From contig NMRA01000615.1 in assembly GCA_002633005.1 (NCBI GenBank), forward strand, positions 3,419-67,418: a stretch of DNA of 64,000 nucleotides. The letters are read 5' to 3'. This DNA comes from Phoronis australis. Its lineage: Eukaryota; Phoronida; Phoronidae. Both the position numbers and the translations under genes were made by a program. The notes under the pieces are model-generated. The model did not search any database and was not told the DNA's origin. It was given only the letters and a program-made list of their open reading frames with translations. Position 1 is the first letter of the stretch. Each line of letters opens with the position of its first letter. Below, in pieces: positions 60,196 through 64,000 of the stretch.

Positions 60196-60658
60196 TACCA
60201 TCCCATCTAATTTTGTCATGAGTTAACTTTTTCCAAGACGTCAAAATGACGTGACACTAAATAAGCAAATAGAGATTTGACCAAAGACAGCCGTCACTGC
60301 GAGTTATACGTTTACGAGCTTGTGGTAACCTGTTCATGAATGGCACGTTTATCTTTGATGTTTGTGACACGTGACGTGTTCCTGTTTTTCCGGTGACATC
60401 TGATAGCTTAAACGACTGCAGTGTTGATGACAAACTTGCTAATAATCAGATTGCTACTGATTTGATGGTCAAGTACTGATGAGCTATTGAAATGGTATAG
60501 GAGCGATCATACATTGCGCAGGCGCTCGAATTTCCCGATGACTCGTAACCATATATAAGAAACATACATGTAAAGGTTGGACACTAAAACTTTGCCAAGC
60601 CGAGGCTCCCAACTTCAGCTGTCTAAAATCCAAGTGAACTCTCCGAGGAGCAACAACT

Positions 60659-60975
60659 GGCGAAATTAACCAAAAAGATGACGATAAAGATGATGACGAA
60701 GATGACGCATATGACGACGATGGTGGCGAGGATGAACAATAGAAGTAATAATAACATACACATGACGAACACAGAAGTCAGAAATCAGTAAGAAACAGGC
60801 TACAGTCTTGAGCGACACTTGGCGAAATTAACTGAAAAGACAACTACGGAAATGATGACGATGATGACGAAGATGTCGAATATGACTATGGTGGGGGCGA
60901 TGATGAAAAAACATCATGACATTCATATGACGAACTTAGATGTCATAAATCAGTAAGAAATAGGCTACAGTCTTG
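60659..60975. repeat. Tandem duplication of a GATGAC-rich unit
   Basis: Two units of about 153 bases (60659-60810 and 60821-60975) both run from GGCGAAATTAAC to GGCTACAGTCTTG and contain a GATGATGACGAAGATG tract and CATATGACGAAC. Their divergence shows an old duplication. Confidence 0.8.
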
Positions 60976-60979
60976 TTCA

Positions 60980-63900
60980 ATTGAAGCTTAACCAACATCA
61001 ATGCTGTAAGAGCGTTCAACAAAGGAACAGCGCTATCAGAAAATCTCGAATAATTCGAAAAGTAGACGCTCTAGCGAAAAATGGCAAACATCTTCTGAAA
61101 GCCCGTTCAAAATTCTATCTCAAGTGATGGTATCGCCTAATTCCGTAAATTTTTAGAAAGAAATGAAATTTTGCGTTTTTTTAAGAATTTCCAAGTCAAA
61201 TAACTCGAAAACGAGAAAAAAAATGTTACAGGTCATTTGAAAGGCCATACTTCAAAGAATCCACATGCAAAAAATCACGTCTTTTTCTCTTCCCGTTTAA
61301 AATCGCACTCCAGCACGACTGAAAATGGGTCAACATGCTCCAGATCCGCCATCTTGAAAGCAACTTCCGGTTTTTTGGCTCTGTATAATAGCATGTCATA
61401 AGAAACTAATACCTGTAAAAATTCTAAGGAATTGGTCTTAATAATGCACCCTCTACAGGAGAAAACGTTTTAGGCCAAAATCGAGGTGAGCATGCGCGAT
61501 CGCCGATATTTCCGCCATTTTTAGCCGGAAGTAAACAATTTCCAGTATACTTGTAGCACACTTTCAGTCTATTTACTTTGCCGATTCTTAGCCTTGTATG
61601 TAAAAAATTGTAGCCTCCAGAAGCATTTGAACCTTTAAATGAAAACAAAATTTCCGCCAAAGCCGCCATCTTGGATTCGATTATGACGAAAAACAATAGG
61701 CTTCCAGTACTTCCGGAAATACGTGTTATGTGTAAATTTCGTGATGATCGGAGGAAAATTGCGACCTGTATCGTGCGAACAAACAAAAGCGCCTGTGATA
61801 CATTGTTGCTTCCAAAATCGGAAAATTTGAACAAAACTTCCAGTTACTTTCATTCATGTATCATGTTAACATCGGTATGTTAAGTTCTTCATCGCCACGC
61901 ACAACACCTTTAGACCCCTCAGTGTACAATACTGATAGCATGCGTACATGTGCCTGCGAGTAAAATTATTAGCTCTGTTAAAGTACCAGTTTCGGTTTTT
62001 GACGACTGAGATAGGAGCTGGAAATGGCATTGAATCCACTATTTGCTGTTATCGATATCGATTTTACCCTAAATCAATACAATTTATTACTTTTATTTAT
62101 TAATATGATATAGTTACAGTTACCATCCCTCTATTACGAATCAATTAAAATTTTGATGAACTTCACCAGTTCATGCCAAATACTACCAAATGCGTTGCTT
62201 CAGTAATCCAGTCGTGTTTTCGGCCATTTTGGGTAGGTGAAGTGCAGATGCACTTAAGTGTCTCTCTGTGACGGCAAAATTGGCCTGCGGAAAGTGATAC
62301 GACAAAGGCATTCATAACCGCGATCTGAGAGCAAAATGACAAAAGGCCTTCCCATTGCTCGTCTGTCCGTTGTATTTCTTGAGTTGGCCCTTTCCGTTTG
62401 AAGGTCGATCTTTTTCATTTACCGCCCTTTGCATTTTTGAGAATGTCCTTCCAGTTGGTCAGTATGGTGATAAAGCCTGATGACTGAGATTACGACAATG
62501 GTGTTCGTGTTCCAAGCGTCTAGGCCTACTAATCATGACATCTTCGTTCTTTGTACTATCTTCATCATCGCCATCATCACCATCACGTCATCGTCATCGT
62601 CATAACCACTACCACCGAATCAATATAGATTACAAAATACTTCTAGCGACCAGTTCACCACATAAGTGTTTGGATTGATCAAAAAGTATGTAGTTGGGAG
62701 ATAACTCCACTTATTCCTTCAAATCTCACCCAACATATTAAGAAATTATTTATAAATTGTCTCGGAACTAAACGAGCTGGGAAGAATGACCCTGACTGTA
62801 CAAGTTGGCGTGTCACGGCGGGTCTTTTCATGGGCCGGGTATAAACTAAAGGATAAGGAACTTTACGTTATCATCACAGTAATGAACAAGCTGAAACTAA
62901 ACTGATGGCAGGTTTGTAGCCGCTGAACAACAGATATATCTTCACTCATAAATGATAGAAGTAAAATAAATGCCACTTATTTATTGAACCAAACTAGTTG
63001 AAACTCGATCACACTGAAGCAATATGATAACGGTGCAGAGAATTGCTCTGCAGGATGAGCCATTATACCTAGACTTATATAAACCTATATCTATATCTAT
63101 ATCTGTATACATGTAGATATATATCGACGCATTATTTAAATAAACATTAAATGTAATAAAGAAGAAATCACACACATTTAAAGGACTAACATATTCACAA
63201 AAAACAAAACACAAAGATCTCAGCAAAGCGGAAAAATCAAATCAAATGTTTATTACAACATTTAAAATGAAACCACTCGAGGATTTGGAGTAATAAAGCA
63301 TTACATCATTAATTTAATCTGCGTTCACCGTTAAATAAAAAGTGAGCTTTTTCACACTTAGTGCAAAGATTATCAAAATAGCCCAGCTCATTGGATTGGA
63401 GGCTGCGAAAGAGCTGTTCACGATCCACGTTTTAGACGGGGAACGTGAGCAAAGTAAGCCTCGCATCAGTTACATCACAGATATAGTTATTAGTAAAGTT
63501 GATAAAATTATGATAAAACTTTTGTTAGTTGAGGTATAAACCCCACTCTCAACTTTTTATCACGAGATATACAAAATTTAGTGATGGAACGAGGGGTTAA
63601 GGGCACTTAAGAAATGGCGCAACTTTTTAACAATGACATTGATTGGACTACTTTAAGTACCAGTGGTAAACTACATGTATTCGACAAAAGTGACACGGCT
63701 TTTGAATACACCACATACACCAATAGCTAACAAAATCCCCCTGGCAAGTAATCGGCGTTCACGGTAATCGGCGTAAGTGTGATTTACACGGTTGTAATAG
63801 ATGAGTGAGAGATATTTTGTTGTAAGGTATTGCAGTAATTAACGTTAATTGGCTACCGAAGGAAGGTAATTGCCTTAGCACTTGGGTCTTGTCGTACGTA

Positions 63901-64000
63901 CGCTGAGGGGATTTACGCTCACTGGGTAAAAGAAACCCAAAAACCGAGGCGCTCGCCTCTCCAGTCCTCCCTAAGTAGTAAAATCCTCACGGATCAGTCT
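60980..64000. other. Non-coding right end of the window
   Basis: No supported gene. Open frames at 61424-61834 (minus) and 63342-63539 (plus) have no recognisable domain or splice context. There is a CATCAT-type simple tract at about 62566-62612 and a TATATC tract at about 63085-63120. Confidence 0.4.

Noticed and set aside
60659-60975. Possible acidic-repeat gene (DDD/EDD codons)
   Set aside because: The GATGAC tract is interrupted by stops in every frame, and the two units are a non-coding tandem duplication.
61424-61834. 136-codon minus-strand frame
   Set aside because: No domain, no splice or promoter context, and GCCATCTTG-type words typical of repeats.

Overview
The window is eukaryotic nuclear DNA. 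Coding sequence is sparse and split by GT-AG introns, the background is AT-rich and heavily populated by foldback/MITE-type repeats and tRNA-derived SINE heads, and the palindromic word ACATGTACATGTA recurs throughout. That mix, together with the gene family found, suggests a marine invertebrate (mollusc, brachiopod, hemichordate or amphioxus type genome). The species cannot be named from sequence alone. Isolated single Ns mark collapsed assembly gaps. Two of them are flanked by near-identical duplicated sequence, as expected when two haplotypes of a heterozygous animal are laid end to end.

The main content is a head-to-tail cluster of three plus-strand paralogues that I assembled exon by exon. 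They encode an IgGFc-binding-protein-like extracellular domain, then an acidic DxDNDxDG stalk resembling MopE/thrombospondin-type-3 calcium-binding motifs, one transmembrane helix and an acidic cytoplasmic tail. Copy A (7915-9465) has only its last two exons in the window. Copy B (13568-35958) is nearly complete: seven exons, about 694 residues, in frame across every junction, but without a visible start codon. Copy C (43906-53047) has exons 2 to 6, but no transmembrane exon can be found downstream. Equivalent junctions share the same intron phase in every copy (1, 2, 2, 0, 2, 1), which is strong internal support for the models.

Other gene-like material: a possible coiled-coil terminal exon at 371-531; a TATA-associated first coding exon of an unrecognised gene at 38121-38283; and a minus-strand terminal exon with a possible death-fold domain at 57824-58329. 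Relics include a THAP-domain fragment (about 1238) and a pogo/Tigger-type DDE transposase (about 26570-27022).

Repeats shape the rest. The clearest are a 523-bp foldback element with six TA-rich palindromes and a 4-bp target duplication (39481-40003), a 1.1-kb inverted repeat with extra half copies (44329-46130), a 2.1-kb foldback directly behind gene C (53955-56093), a pair of palindromic MITEs around the death-fold exon (56690-57110 and 59788-60195), two copies of a long degenerate repeat around exons 1-2 of gene B, and an 807-bp duplication that puts exon 3 of gene B in the assembly twice. How the genes work together is inference: the three receptors probably form a lineage-specific array of surface or mucosal recognition proteins, and the possible death-fold neighbour would fit an innate-immunity setting but proves nothing.
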